64,000 nt of DNA from Thiocapsa sp. UBA6158 (GCF_002423035.1 NZ_DIUM01000008.1:1-64000); one strand, 5' to 3'. Positions 34,333 to 43,513 are shown, numbered from the stretch's first letter. The notes: generated by a model not told the origin, from the letters alone. Program-made: numbers and translations.

Positions 34333-35448
34333 GTGTCGATCTTCGATTCCTGGTTGGCTGTGCGCAACCGTTTGCTGGCAAGCAGCTCTTTTCAGCGGTG
34401 GGCCTCGGCCTTTCCCTTGACCCGCCCGATCGCACAGAGACGCGCGCGCGAGCTGTTCGACATCGTCGCCGGGTTCGTCTACTCGCAGATCTTGTTCGCG
34501 TGTGTGCGCCTGAAGCTGTTCGAGATCCTTGCGGAGGGTCCGCAGAGCGCGGACGCGCTGGCGAAGCGGATGGCGCTTCCGCCCGAAGGTGCGATTCGCC
34601 TGCTGCGCGCAGCGGTGAGTCTGCGTCTGGTCGCCTTGTGCGAGGACAAGCGCTACGCCCTGGGCGAGCTGGGCGCGGCCATGATCGGAAACCCCGGGAT
34701 CGCCGCCATGGTCGAGCATCATGCGATGGTCTATTCGGATCTCGCCGATCCGGTCGCCCTGCTGCGTGGCGAGGTGGAGCGCACGGCCTTGTCGAGCTAT
34801 TGGTCTTACGCGGCCAACACCGACGCAGCGAGCGTGGATGAGCAGTCGATCGACGGCTATACGGCGCTCATGTCCGACAGCCAGTCCCTGATCGCCGGCG
34901 ATGTGCTGGATGCCTACTCGTTGAAGGGCCACCAATGTCTCCTGGACGTCGGCGGCGGCGACGGCACCTTTCTGGTGACGGCCGCCAAGCGTTGGCCGCA
35001 CCTGAAGGTCATCCTGTTCGATCTGCCTGCGGTTGCCGAGCGTGCGCGTGCCCGTTTCGAGCGCGAAGGGCTCGCGGATCGGGCGACCGCGGTCGGCGGC
35101 GACGTGATGCGCGATCCCTTGCCGGAGGGTGCGGATGTCGTCTCTCTCGTGCGGGTGCTGCATGATCACGACGATGAAGAGGCGCTCGCGATCATCAAGG
35201 CCGCGCGGCGCGTCCTGCCGAGCGGCGGAACCCTTCTGGTTGCCGAGCCGATGTCCGGTACGCCCGGCGCCGAGCCGATCGGCGACGCCTATTTCGGTTT
35301 CTATCTCCTCGCCATGGGCAGCGGGCGACCGCGCACCCCGGTGGAGATCGAAAACATGCTGCGGCTCAACGTCTTCGATCCGGTGCGTCTGGTGCCGACC
35401 GTGCGACCAATCCTAACGCGATTGTTGGCCGCGACACGGATGGCGTGA
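34333..35448 (+). CDS. crtF: Hydroxyneurosporene O-methyltransferase
   Basis: CrtF methylates the C1 hydroxyl of hydroxylated carotenoids with SAM, giving methoxy groups as in spirilloxanthin. The 371-residue protein has an N-terminal dimerisation/winged-helix domain (FVYSQILFACVRLKLFEILAEGP) and a Rossmann SAM domain with LLDVGGGDGTFLVTAAKRWP and VSLVRVLHDHDDEEALAII, whose HDHDD contains the catalytic histidine type. The GTG at 34333 is chosen because GAGG lies eight bases upstream and family similarity starts there; the frame is open to an ATG at 34234. It lies 120 bp after crtE. Confidence 0.93.
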   Translation: MSIFDSWLAVRNRLLASSSFQRWASAFPLTRPIAQRRARELFDIVAGFVYSQILFACVRLKLFEILAEGPQSADALAKRMALPPEGAIRLLRAAVSLRLVALCEDKRYALGELGAAMIGNPGIAAMVEHHAMVYSDLADPVALLRGEVERTALSSYWSYAANTDAASVDEQSIDGYTALMSDSQSLIAGDVLDAYSLKGHQCLLDVGGGDGTFLVTAAKRWPHLKVILFDLPAVAERARARFEREGLADRATAVGGDVMRDPLPEGADVVSLVRVLHDHDDEEALAIIKAARRVLPSGGTLLVAEPMSGTPGAEPIGDAYFGFYLLAMGSGRPRTPVEIENMLRLNVFDPVRLVPTVRPILTRLLAATRMA

Positions 35449-35467
35449 GCTCGGTCCGATGGAAAAG

Positions 35468-35486
35468 TCCGGCAGCTTCTGCCGGA
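35468..35486 (+). terminator. Perfect hairpin between crtF and bchC
   Basis: TCCGGCAG-CTT-CTGCCGGA is an uninterrupted 8-bp stem with a 3-nt loop, 19 bp after the crtF stop. No T run follows, so it may be an RNA-stability or processing element within the crtEF-bchCXYZ transcript rather than a full terminator. Confidence 0.45.
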
Positions 35487-35543
35487 CGTGCTTGAGTTGG
35501 GTTAAACTCCAAAGTCTTTGACTGTCACTATCAGGGTCGAACA

Positions 35544-36497
35544 TTGAACCTCGATACCCTCGCCGTCGTTCTCGATCAGCCTGAATCCCTTGCCCTCAAA
35601 CCGCTGACGCTCACCGCGCCGGGCGACGCGGACGTCATGGTCGCGATCGAATGGAGCGGCATCAGCACGGGTACCGAGCGTCTGCTCTGGTCCGGGCGCA
35701 TGCCGAGCTTTCCCGGCATGGGCTATCCGTTGGTGCCCGGCTACGAGTCGGTCGGTCGCGTGACCTGGGCCGGCGATCGGTCGGGGCTCGAGGTCGGTCA
35801 GCGCGTCTTCGTGCCCGGAGCGCGCTGCTACAACGAGGCGCGCGGTCTGTTCGGCGGAGCGGCCTCGCGCATCGTGCTCCCCGGCGAGCGTGCCGTGCCG
35901 GTCGGCGATGCGCTCGGGGAGGATGCCGTGCTGCTCGCATTGGCGGCAACGGCCTATCACGCCATCGGCGGTCTGAGTGCCGGCCCTGTCGACCTCGTCA
36001 TCGGTCACGGCGTGCTGGGTCGACTGGTGGCGCGGATCGCGGCCTTGGCCGAGGGCGCTCGCCCGACGGTCTGGGAGACGAACCCGGAGCGCGCGCACGG
36101 CGCCGAAGGCCACGGCTACCAAGTCGTCGCGCCGGATCAGGATCATCGCACGGACTATCGGCGCATCTGCGACGTCAGCGGCGACTCGGGGATCCTCGAT
36201 ACCTTGATCGCACGCATGGCACCGGGCGGGGAGGTCATCCTCGCCGGTTTCTACAGCCAACCTCTGTCCTTCTCGTTCCCGCCGGCCTTCATGCGCGAGA
36301 CGCGCATCCAAGTCGCCGCCGAATGGCGTCCGCCGGATATCGTCGCGGTCAAGGAACTGGTCGATTCGGGACGCCTTTCACTCGACGGGCTCATCACCCA
36401 TCGCGAGCCCGCGACCCATGCCGATGCGGCCTATCGCACCGCGTTCGGTGACCCCAACTGTCTGAAAATGATCTTGGATTGGAGATCGATCTCGTGA
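35544..36497 (+). CDS. bchC: 3-hydroxyethyl bacteriochlorophyllide a dehydrogenase
   Basis: BchC oxidises the 3-(1-hydroxyethyl) side chain to the 3-acetyl group of bacteriochlorophyll a. The 317-residue protein is a medium-chain dehydrogenase-like enzyme with the segments GISTGTERLLWSG, GYPLVPGYESVGRV and DLVIGHGVLGRLVARIAAL (nucleotide-binding). The start is TTG at 35544. Its stop codon overlaps the GTG start of bchX. The order bchC-X-Y-Z is the standard chlorophyllide-reductase operon. Confidence 0.94.
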   Translation: MNLDTLAVVLDQPESLALKPLTLTAPGDADVMVAIEWSGISTGTERLLWSGRMPSFPGMGYPLVPGYESVGRVTWAGDRSGLEVGQRVFVPGARCYNEARGLFGGAASRIVLPGERAVPVGDALGEDAVLLALAATAYHAIGGLSAGPVDLVIGHGVLGRLVARIAALAEGARPTVWETNPERAHGAEGHGYQVVAPDQDHRTDYRRICDVSGDSGILDTLIARMAPGGEVILAGFYSQPLSFSFPPAFMRETRIQVAAEWRPPDIVAVKELVDSGRLSLDGLITHREPATHADAAYRTAFGDPNCLKMILDWRSIS

Positions 36498-37492
36498 GTG
36501 TATCCGTCAAGAGTCCCGCATTGGCGCCCGCGCGCCAATCGGCCAAGGATCCGGTCGGCGCACCCTCGATCGCCACGCCCTCCATCAAGGAGACCCAGAT
36601 CATCGCGATCTACGGCAAGGGCGGCATCGGTAAGAGCTTCACCCTGGCAAACCTGTCCTACATGATGGCGCAGCAGGGCAAGAAGGTCCTGTTGATCGGC
36701 TGCGACCCCAAGAGCGACACCACGACACTACTGTTCGGCGGGCGTGCCTGTCCGACCATCCTGGGGACCTCGGGCGAGAAGAAACGCGCCGGCGACAAGG
36801 TCAGCATCGGCGACGTCTGCTTCAAGCGCGACGGTGTCTTCGCGATGGAGCTGGGCGGTCCGGACGTGGGGCGTGGATGCGGCGGTCGCGGCATCATCCA
36901 CGGCTTCGAGCTGCTCGAAGGCCTGGGTTTTCACGAGTGGGACTTCGACTATGTCCTGCTCGACTTCTTGGGCGACGTGGTCTGCGGCGGCTTCGGTCTG
37001 CCGATCGCGCGCGATCTCTGTCAGAAGGTGATCGTGGTCGGATCGAACGACCTGCAATCGCTCTATGTCGCCAACAACGTCTGCTCGGCGGTCGAGTATT
37101 TCCGAGGGTTGGGCGGCAACGTCGGTGTGGCCGGCATGGTGATCAACAAGGACGACGGCACCGGGGAGGCGCAAGCCTTTGCCAAGGCGGTGGAGATCCC
37201 GATCCTTGCAACCATACCGGCCCACGACGAGATCCGGCGCAAGAGCGCGAACTACGAGATCATCGGCCGACCGGGCGATCGCTGGGGTCCGCTGTTCGAA
37301 GAGTTGGCGACCAACGTGGGCCTGGCGCCGCCGATCCATCCCAAACCGCTGGATCAGGACGGCCTGCTGGGGCTCTTCACGGGCGACGTGGTCGGTCGTC
37401 ATGTCGTGCTCGAGCCGGCGACACCCGAAGACATGTGCAGCGCCGCGACCTTCAAGAAACCCTCGCTCGAGGTGATCTACGACGATGTCTAA
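36494..37492 (+). CDS. bchX: Chlorophyllide a reductase iron protein
   Basis: BchX is the NifH-like ATPase that delivers electrons to BchYZ for reduction of ring B. The P-loop is YGKGGIGKSFTLANL. Cluster cysteines are in VGRGCGGRGI and GDVVCGGFGLP, and LLDFLGDVVCGG is switch II. The GTG at 36494 overlaps the bchC stop (GTGA) and has GGAG upstream; this gives 332 residues. A TTG at 36479 would add five residues. The 3' end overlaps bchY by 8 bp. Confidence 0.96.
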   Translation: MSVSVKSPALAPARQSAKDPVGAPSIATPSIKETQIIAIYGKGGIGKSFTLANLSYMMAQQGKKVLLIGCDPKSDTTTLLFGGRACPTILGTSGEKKRAGDKVSIGDVCFKRDGVFAMELGGPDVGRGCGGRGIIHGFELLEGLGFHEWDFDYVLLDFLGDVVCGGFGLPIARDLCQKVIVVGSNDLQSLYVANNVCSAVEYFRGLGGNVGVAGMVINKDDGTGEAQAFAKAVEIPILATIPAHDEIRRKSANYEIIGRPGDRWGPLFEELATNVGLAPPIHPKPLDQDGLLGLFTGDVVGRHVVLEPATPEDMCSAATFKKPSLEVIYDDV

Positions 37493-38981
37493 GCCATCCG
37501 AGGCCGAAGGTCCGATCAGTGATCGCGCGGCCGACGCGGGGCAGGGCGGTGGCTGTCACGGCGGCGTCGAGACCTTGCACGCCGCCGCGGCCGCAGCGGG
37601 AAACCGCGAGTTGCTGGAGCGCTACGCGCGGGACTATCCGAAGGGACCGCACGATCAACCCCAGACCATGTGTCCGGCGTTCGGCGCCTTGCGGGTCGGG
37701 CTGCGCATGCGGCGCACGGCCATGGTACTCGCAGGCTCCGGCTGTTGTGTCTACGGTTTGACCTTTACCTCCCATTTCTACGGCGCACGTCGCTCGGTCG
37801 GTTATGTGCCCTTCGACTCGGAGACCCTGGTCTCGGGTGCGCTCTTCGAGGACGTGCGCGAGGCGGTACTCAAGCTCGCCGATCCGGATCACTACGATAC
37901 CGTCGTGGTGATCAACCTCTGCGTGCCGACCGCCTCCGGCGTACCCTTGCGTCTCTTGCCCAAAGAGCTCAACGGCGTGCGTATTCTCGGCATCGACGTG
38001 CCCGGATTCGGGGTGCCGACCCATGCCGAGGCGAAGGACGTGCTCGCCGGCGCCATGCTTCAGTATGCGCGCACCGAGGCCGAGCAAGGCCCGGTGCAGG
38101 CACCGCGCGGCGGTCGCAGCGAGCGGCCGACCGTGACCCTGCTCGGTGAGATGTTCCCGGCCGACCCGGTCGGGATCGGGATGATGCTCGAGCCCATGGG
38201 GCTGGCGCCCGGTCCGGTCGTGCCGACCCGCGAATGGCGCGAGCTGTACGGCGCGCTCGATTGTCGGGTTGCCGCGGCGATTCATCCTCAATACACCGCG
38301 AGCGCGCGCGAGTTTGCCCTGGCGGGTCGCCCCATCGTCGGCTCGGCACCGGTCGGGTGCGAGGGCACCGCGAGCTGGCTCGACGCGATTGGAGCGGCCT
38401 GCGGGATCGCACAGGCCAAGGTCGATCTGGCCAAGAACAAGATCCTGCCGGCCATCGCCGGCGCCCTGTCGGGCAGCCCGATCAAGGGCCGGGTCACGGT
38501 CTCCGGTTACGAGGGTTCCGAGCTGCTGGTCGCGCGTCTGCTGATCGAGTCCGGTGCGGATGTTCCCTATGTCGGCACCGCCTGCGGGCGCACACCCTGG
38601 TCCGAAGCGGATCTGGCTTGGCTCGAGTCGCGCGGGGTGCCGGTTCAGTTCCGTGCGTCTCTGGAGCAGGACATCGCGGCAGTGAAGGCGCTGGAGCCGG
38701 ATCTCGCGATCGGGACCACGCCGGTCGTGCAAGCGGCCAAGGAGATGAGCATCCCGGCGCTCTATTTCACCAATCTCATCTCGGCGCGTCCGCTGATGGG
38801 TCCCGCGGGTGCCGGTTCTCTGGCCCAGGTCATTAATACCGCGCTGGCCAATCGGCATCGATTCACCGCCATGCGCAGCTTCTTCGATGGCGTGGGTGCG
38901 GGCGAGACCTGCGGGATCTGGGATCAGTCGCCCGTGTCGGTCGCCGCGCCTGCCCTCTCCCCAGTCGTCAAGCCACTTTGA
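37485..38981 (+). CDS. bchY: Chlorophyllide a reductase subunit Y
   Basis: BchY, with BchZ, forms the catalytic NifDK-like component of chlorophyllide a reductase. Cysteine-containing segments expected for the cluster are QTMCPAFGALRVG, GSGCCVYGLTFTSHFYGARR and VVINLCVPTASGVPLRLL. Length is 498 residues. The start lies within bchX (8-bp overlap), and bchZ begins 25 bp after the stop. Confidence 0.95.
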   Translation: MSKPSEAEGPISDRAADAGQGGGCHGGVETLHAAAAAAGNRELLERYARDYPKGPHDQPQTMCPAFGALRVGLRMRRTAMVLAGSGCCVYGLTFTSHFYGARRSVGYVPFDSETLVSGALFEDVREAVLKLADPDHYDTVVVINLCVPTASGVPLRLLPKELNGVRILGIDVPGFGVPTHAEAKDVLAGAMLQYARTEAEQGPVQAPRGGRSERPTVTLLGEMFPADPVGIGMMLEPMGLAPGPVVPTREWRELYGALDCRVAAAIHPQYTASAREFALAGRPIVGSAPVGCEGTASWLDAIGAACGIAQAKVDLAKNKILPAIAGALSGSPIKGRVTVSGYEGSELLVARLLIESGADVPYVGTACGRTPWSEADLAWLESRGVPVQFRASLEQDIAAVKALEPDLAIGTTPVVQAAKEMSIPALYFTNLISARPLMGPAGAGSLAQVINTALANRHRFTAMRSFFDGVGAGETCGIWDQSPVSVAAPALSPVVKPL

Positions 38982-39006
38982 GTCCGGTCACGAGGACGTT
39001 TTACTC

Positions 39007-40446
39007 ATGTTGATCAACGACCTCGACCGCGCCGGCGGTTATTGGGGCTCCGTCTACGTGTTTGCGGCCGTCAAGGGCCTGCAGGTCATCATCGACGGAC
39101 CGGTCGGCTGCGAGAACCTCCCGGTGACCGCCGTACTGCACTACACGGACGGGTTGCCGCCGCATGAGCTGCCGGTGGTCGTCACCGGTCTGGGCGAGGA
39201 GGAGCTGGGCCAGAAGGGGACCGAGGAGGCGATGCGTCGCGCCTATGCCACCCTGGACCCCGAGCGCCCCGCCGTGGTGGTCACCGGCTCGATTGCCGAG
39301 ATGATCGGCGGCGGTGTCACGCCCGAAGGGACCAATATCCATCGCTTCCTGCCGCGCACCATCGACGAGGATCAGTGGCAGAGTGCCAATCGTGCCATGT
39401 ACTGGCTGTGGAGTCAGTACGGCCTGAAGAAGGGCGGGATGCCCAAGGCCAAGCCGCGCAAGCCGGGCGAGCCCCCGCGCGTGAACATCATCGGACCCAT
39501 GTACGGAACCTTCAACACCCCGTCCGATCTCGCCGAGATCCGGCGTCTGGTGGAAGGGATCGGAGCGACGGTCAATCAGGTCTTCCCGCTGGGGAGCCAT
39601 CTGGATCGAGTGCCCGAGTTGGTCAATGCAGAGGTCAACATCTGCATGTACCGCGAGTTCGGGCGCAGCCTCTGCGAGGCGCTCGAGCGGCCCTTTATCC
39701 AGGCCCCGATCGGTCTGCACAGCACGACCAAGTTTCTGCGCACGCTCGGCGAGCTGCTCGAGCTGGACCCCGAGCCCTTCATCGAGCGCGAAAAGCACAC
39801 GACCATCAAGCCGATCTGGGATCTCTGGCGGTCGGTCACGCAGGACTTCTTCGGCACGGCCAGTTTCGGTGTCGTGGCCACCGATACTTATGCGCGGGGC
39901 CTGCGTCATTTCCTCGAAGACGAGCTGGGTTTGCCGTGCAATTTCGCCTTCTCGCGCAGGGCAGGCGTGAAGCCGGACAACGATGCCGTACGCGAGGCGG
40001 TGCACAAGAAGACGCCGCTGATCGTCTTCGGCAGCTACAACGAGCGCATGTACCTGTCCGAGATCGGCGCCCGTGCGACCTACATCCCGGCGTCGTTCCC
40101 GGGCACCGTGATCCGACGTCACACCGGCACGCCCTTCATGGGCTACTCGGGTGCGACCTACCTCGTCCAGGAGGTCTGCAACGCCCTCTTCGATGCCCTC
40201 TTCAACATCATTCCGCTCGGCACCGATCTCGACAAGGTCGACGCCACCCCGGCCCGACTCCATCGCGAGCTGCCCTGGGGCGAGGACGCACTCTCGGCAT
40301 TTGACCGCATCGTCGATTCCCAGCCCGTATTGGTGCGCATCTCGGCCGCCAAGCGCCTGCGCGATGCCGCCGAGCGCGCCTCGCGCAATGCAGGGGATGA
40401 GCGGGTGAGTCTCGATCGCGTCCTCGAGGCCCGGCGCTCGCTCTAG
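39007..40446 (+). CDS. bchZ: Chlorophyllide a reductase subunit Z
   Basis: BchZ is the partner of BchY. The 479-residue protein starts MLINDLDRAGGYWGSVYVFAAVKGL. It has the segments IDGPVGCENLPVTAVLHYTD and VVVTGSIAEMIGGGV, and a C-terminal protochlorophyllide-reductase-like domain (LPWGEDALSAFDRIVDSQPVLVR). ATG 39007 is chosen because all similarity begins there; the longer open frame upstream only shadows bchY. It ends the bchCXYZ group, after which a 690-bp region leads to puf. Confidence 0.95.
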   Translation: MLINDLDRAGGYWGSVYVFAAVKGLQVIIDGPVGCENLPVTAVLHYTDGLPPHELPVVVTGLGEEELGQKGTEEAMRRAYATLDPERPAVVVTGSIAEMIGGGVTPEGTNIHRFLPRTIDEDQWQSANRAMYWLWSQYGLKKGGMPKAKPRKPGEPPRVNIIGPMYGTFNTPSDLAEIRRLVEGIGATVNQVFPLGSHLDRVPELVNAEVNICMYREFGRSLCEALERPFIQAPIGLHSTTKFLRTLGELLELDPEPFIEREKHTTIKPIWDLWRSVTQDFFGTASFGVVATDTYARGLRHFLEDELGLPCNFAFSRRAGVKPDNDAVREAVHKKTPLIVFGSYNERMYLSEIGARATYIPASFPGTVIRRHTGTPFMGYSGATYLVQEVCNALFDALFNIIPLGTDLDKVDATPARLHRELPWGEDALSAFDRIVDSQPVLVRISAAKRLRDAAERASRNAGDERVSLDRVLEARRSL

Positions 40447-40743
40447 CTGTCGCCTCTACTGTTCGGCGCAAGCCGCTGCCCCGCGCGCAACAGCGCGCAG
40501 CGCTCGTGGTGGTGCGTATCCCCGATCCAACCCCGCCGGGTCTGCCGGCTCCGTCTCGTCGCCTGCCGTGCGACACGGCCGCGCCGCGCTGCTGCTCTGT
40601 GCCGGCGCCGCCGGCTCGACTGGCTCGCCGCGACACCCTCCGTAGCTGTTTTCGCAGCCATTTCTCCGGCAAGCTCACGCCCTCGGGGCGCGGGTGGCGC
40701 CTGTTGATTGTCCGGGCGCAGCTGCGGCGCAAATGGGTGTAAA

Positions 40744-40781
40744 TGTAGATTGACATCTACGTCAGTCAAGCTAGACTGACA
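40744..40781. promoter_or_regulatory. Two dyads over the puf promoter, candidate PpsR operators
   Basis: Dyad 1 is GTAGAT-TGAC-ATCTAC (40745-40760), inside TGT-N12-ACG (40744-40761). Dyad 2 is GTCAGTC-AAGCTA-GACTGAC (40761-40780), within which AGT-N12-ACA (40764-40781) can be read. Each is one base from the PpsR consensus. Both overlap the predicted -35 and -10 elements. Confidence 0.5.
40750..40777 (+). promoter_or_regulatory. Predicted puf promoter
   Basis: TTGACA (perfect -35, 40750-40755), a 16-bp spacer and TAGACT (40772-40777). It is about 360 bp upstream of pufB and inside two inverted repeats. Read-through from the bchCXYZ operon is also likely, as in other purple bacteria. Confidence 0.5.
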
Positions 40782-41136
40782 CGTAATCCAGTCACCCTGC
40801 AAAGCTTTCGTACCGGACCCGTGAGACCCGACCTGAACAATCCGAGATTCGACGTTCCGAGCCTCTCGCCGGTTGCGTCGCGCAAAACTCCCGCGGAGGT
40901 CGAGGTTCACGGGCGAGGTATTTCGCCGGGTGCTGGCGAGTTTCACTTGTCGAACGGAGCGCATGCCCCGCGCGACATCAGTTGCCCGTCTCTTTATTCG
41001 GGACGATGGAGTCGAGTGGCTGGTCGGGCGTTTCGAGCAGCTTCTCCGTCGCGGTCCGTTGGTCCGCGACGAAACCCCCGCCGCACGGGGTCGGTGCGGC
41101 GTTACTTAGGTTCATCTCCTACTGGAGGATCGATCA

Positions 41137-41280
41137 ATGGCTGAAAACACCAGCATGTCCGGCATGACCGAAGAAGAAGCGAAAGAGTTCCACGGGATCT
41201 TCGTGCAGAGCATGACCACCTTCTTCGGAATCGTCATCGTTGCACACATCCTGGCGTGGCTGTGGCGCCCTTGGCTGTAG
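41137..41280 (+). CDS. pufB: LH1 light-harvesting beta polypeptide (first copy)
   Basis: A 47-residue LH1 beta chain: MAENTSMSGMTEEEAKEFHG, then a single helix (FFGIVIVAHILAWLW) with the bacteriochlorophyll-binding histidine in AHILAW and the terminal RPWL. EFHG holds the second conserved histidine. The ribosome-binding site GGAGGA lies 7 bp upstream. It is too short for most gene-length cut-offs but unmistakable. It opens pufBALMC and is nearly identical to the second beta at 45061-45204. Confidence 0.96.
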   Translation: MAENTSMSGMTEEEAKEFHGIFVQSMTTFFGIVIVAHILAWLWRPWL

Positions 41281-41360
41281 AAAAAACCAATTCAGCGCTG
41301 GCGCCCGAGGGTGCCGGTCGCACGGTCATCTAACTCGTCCTGATTCCAGGAGAAATGAAT

Positions 41361-41573
41361 ATGTTCTCGACCGAAAGCTTGTGGAAAATCTGGCTGATCA
41401 TGGATCCGCGTCGCATCCTGGTCGCTCTTTTTGCGTTCCTGATCGTCCTTGGTCTGGCCATTCACATGGTTCTGCTCAGCACTGCAGATTTCAACTGGCT
41501 CGAAGACGGCATCCCCGCCAAGTCCGCGGTCAGTCAGATGCAAGTGACGCCCGTTGTGCCGCAAAGGCAATAG
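41361..41573 (+). CDS. pufA: LH1 light-harvesting alpha polypeptide (first copy)
   Basis: A 70-residue LH1 alpha chain. The N-terminal LWKIWLIMDPRRIL precedes the membrane helix, with the ligand histidine in LAIHMVLLST and the C-terminal FNWLEDG. A 20-residue tail (IPAKSAVSQMQVTPVVPQRQ) follows. ATG 41361 has AGGAGA seven bases upstream; the ATG at 41355 is too close to it. A large stem-loop follows before pufL. Confidence 0.96.
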   Translation: MFSTESLWKIWLIMDPRRILVALFAFLIVLGLAIHMVLLSTADFNWLEDGIPAKSAVSQMQVTPVVPQRQ

Positions 41574-41586
41574 CGTCCTTTACGGG

Positions 41587-41632
41587 GGTGGCAGGGGAGG
41601 CTGGACCCATTCGCCAGGCCCCACCTACCGCC
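41587..41632 (+). other. Intercistronic stem-loop between pufA and pufL
   Basis: Left arm 41587-41604 and right arm 41614-41632 pair as a long imperfect GC-rich stem around the loop ACCCATTCG. In Rhodobacter a stem-loop at the same place protects pufBA mRNA and gives more LH1 than reaction centre. The same role is inferred here. Confidence 0.55.
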
Positions 41633-41688
41633 GACAGTGCTAAGAGGAGGCAGCCGAATCGGATGCCTCCCCAGCAGAGGATTTTACG

Positions 41689-42525
41689 ATGGCCATGCTC
41701 AGTTTTGAGAAAAAATACCGCGTCCGTGGCGGGACGCTGATAGGGGGAGACCTATTCGACTTCTGGGTGGGGCCGTTCTATGTCGGCTTCTTCGGAGTCT
41801 CGGCGTTCTTCTTCGCATTGTTAGGTACGCTCTTGATCGTCTGGGGCGCCACCCTCGGTCCGACGCCTGAGCTGCAGACATTCAATATCTGGCAGATCAA
41901 CATCGCTCCCCCGGATCTCAGCTACGGCCTAGGAATGGCTCCACTCGACCAGGGCGGTCTTTGGCAGTTCATTACACTCTGCGCGATCGGGGCATTCGTC
42001 TCCTGGGCGCTGAGGCAGGTCGAGATTTCCCGCAAGCTCGGAATCGGTTTCCACGTCCCCTTCGCCTTCAGTTTCGCGATCGGTGCCTTTGTGACGCTCG
42101 TAGTGATTCGTCCCATCTTGATGGGTGCGTGGGGTCATGGCTTCCCGTACGGAATCATGAGCCACTTAGACTGGGTTTCGAATGTAGGTTACCAATACCT
42201 GCATTTCCATTACAACCCGGCCCACATGCTCGCGATCACTTTCTTCTTCACCACAACTTTAGCGCTGGCGATGCACGGCTCTTTGATCCTGTCGGTGACC
42301 AATCCCAAGAAGGGTGAACCGGTCAAGACCGGCGAGCACGAGAATACCTTCTTCCGGGATTTGATCGGCTACTCCGTCGGCGCACTTGGTATCCATCGTC
42401 TAGGTCTCTTCCTGGCGCTGAGCGCGGTTTTTTGGAGCGCCGTCTGTATCGTGATCAGCGGACCCTTCTGGACGCGCGGTTGGCCGGAATGGTGGAACTG
42501 GTGGCTTGAGCTTCCGCTCTGGTAG
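41689..42525 (+). CDS. pufL: Photosynthetic reaction centre L subunit
   Basis: PufL is one of the two core subunits that bind the special pair, bacteriopheophytins and quinones. The 278-residue protein has five membrane helices. Ligand histidines are seen in GIMSHLDWVSNVGYQYLHFH and YNPAHMLAITFFFTT (His for bacteriochlorophyll and for the non-haem iron) and in GIHRLGLFLAL. The start is ATG 41689 behind AGAGG. pufM follows after 16 bp. Confidence 0.98.
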   Translation: MAMLSFEKKYRVRGGTLIGGDLFDFWVGPFYVGFFGVSAFFFALLGTLLIVWGATLGPTPELQTFNIWQINIAPPDLSYGLGMAPLDQGGLWQFITLCAIGAFVSWALRQVEISRKLGIGFHVPFAFSFAIGAFVTLVVIRPILMGAWGHGFPYGIMSHLDWVSNVGYQYLHFHYNPAHMLAITFFFTTTLALAMHGSLILSVTNPKKGEPVKTGEHENTFFRDLIGYSVGALGIHRLGLFLALSAVFWSAVCIVISGPFWTRGWPEWWNWWLELPLW

Positions 42526-42541
42526 GGTCTAGGAGACAACA

Positions 42542-43513
42542 ATGGCTGAATATCAGAACATTTTTACAAGCGTGCAGGTGCGCTCTCCGGCTTATCCCGG
42601 AACGCCTATGCCGAAAGGCAATCTGCCGCGTATCGGCAAGCCGATCTTCTCCTATTGGGCAGGTAAGCTCGGTGATGCTCAGATCGGCCCCATCTATCTT
42701 GGATTCACCGGTGTTGCATCCTTGCTCTTCGGCTTCATCGCCATCGAGATCATCGGCTTCAACATGGCGGCTTCCGTAAATTGGAGCCCGATAGAGTTTG
42801 TGAAGAACTTCTTCTGGCTGGCACTTGAGCCGCCACCACCGTCCTACGGCCTCAGCATCCCTCCTTTGGGTGACGGCGGCTGGTGGTTGATCGCCGGGTT
42901 CTTCCTGACTACCTCCATTATCCTTTGGTGGATCCGGACCTACAAGCGGGCAGCGGATCTGGGTTTGAGTCAGTGGCTGTCGTGGGCGTTTGCAGCGGCG
43001 ATCTTCTTCTATCTGAGCCTGGGTTTTATTCGCCCGGTGTTGATGGGAAGTTGGGCGGAGGCGGTGCCTTTCGGTATCTTCCCTCACCTGGACTGGACCG
43101 CAGCCTTCTCGATTCGGTACGGGAACCTGTATTACAACCCGTTCCATATGCTCTCGATTGCCTTCCTGTATGGCTCGGCCCTGCTGTTTGCCATGCATGG
43201 CGCGACGATCCTCGCCGTCAGCCGGTTCGGTGGCGATCGCGAGATCGACCAGATCACGCATCGCGGCACGGCAGCCGAGCGCGCAGCACTCTTCTGGCGC
43301 TGGACGATGGGCTTCAATGCCACGATGGAATCGATTCATCGCTGGGCGTGGTGGTTCGCAGTCTTGACAGTCATCACCGCAGGCATCGGGATTCTCCTGA
43401 CCGGCACGGTGGTCGACAACTGGTATCTGTGGGCCGTGAAGCATGGTGTCGCTCCCGTCTATCCGCTTGACGGCGCTGTGGATCCGACGCTGTTGCAGGG
43501 GGTTTCGCAATGA
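42542..43513 (+). CDS. pufM: Photosynthetic reaction centre M subunit
   Basis: PufM pairs with PufL and holds QA. The 323-residue protein has five helices. It shows the bacteriochlorophyll ligand region GNLYYNPFHMLSIAFLYGS, the iron-ligand segment FAMHGATILA and AERAALFWRWTMGFNATMES (Glu iron ligand and QA-site tryptophan), then IHRWAWW. The last codons overlap the pufC start (ATGA). Confidence 0.98.
   Translation: MAEYQNIFTSVQVRSPAYPGTPMPKGNLPRIGKPIFSYWAGKLGDAQIGPIYLGFTGVASLLFGFIAIEIIGFNMAASVNWSPIEFVKNFFWLALEPPPPSYGLSIPPLGDGGWWLIAGFFLTTSIILWWIRTYKRAADLGLSQWLSWAFAAAIFFYLSLGFIRPVLMGSWAEAVPFGIFPHLDWTAAFSIRYGNLYYNPFHMLSIAFLYGSALLFAMHGATILAVSRFGGDREIDQITHRGTAAERAALFWRWTMGFNATMESIHRWAWWFAVLTVITAGIGILLTGTVVDNWYLWAVKHGVAPVYPLDGAVDPTLLQGVSQ

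Larger units (their letters stand above)
40447..41136 (+). promoter_or_regulatory. bchZ-pufB intergenic region and puf leader
   Basis: A 690-bp stretch with no convincing gene; pufQ is not seen. The first 290 bp are GC-rich and include the hairpin GCGCGC-AACA-GCGCGC at 40483-40498. The puf promoter and two dyads lie at 40744-40781. The remaining 350 bp form an untranslated leader up to the pufB ribosome-binding site (GGAGGA, 41124-41129). Short open frames here are Arg/Pro/Ser-rich and overlap the leader or pufB, and are rejected. Confidence 0.6.

Noticed and set aside
35494..35543. PpsR site in front of bchC
   Set aside because: TGT and ACA triplets occur but the spacing is 15, not 12; only a 5-bp hairpin (GAGTT/AACTC) is present.
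40821..41144. 107-residue frame in the puf leader
   Set aside because: Overlaps the pufB start, is rich in Ser/Arg/Pro and has no recognisable domain or ribosome-binding site.
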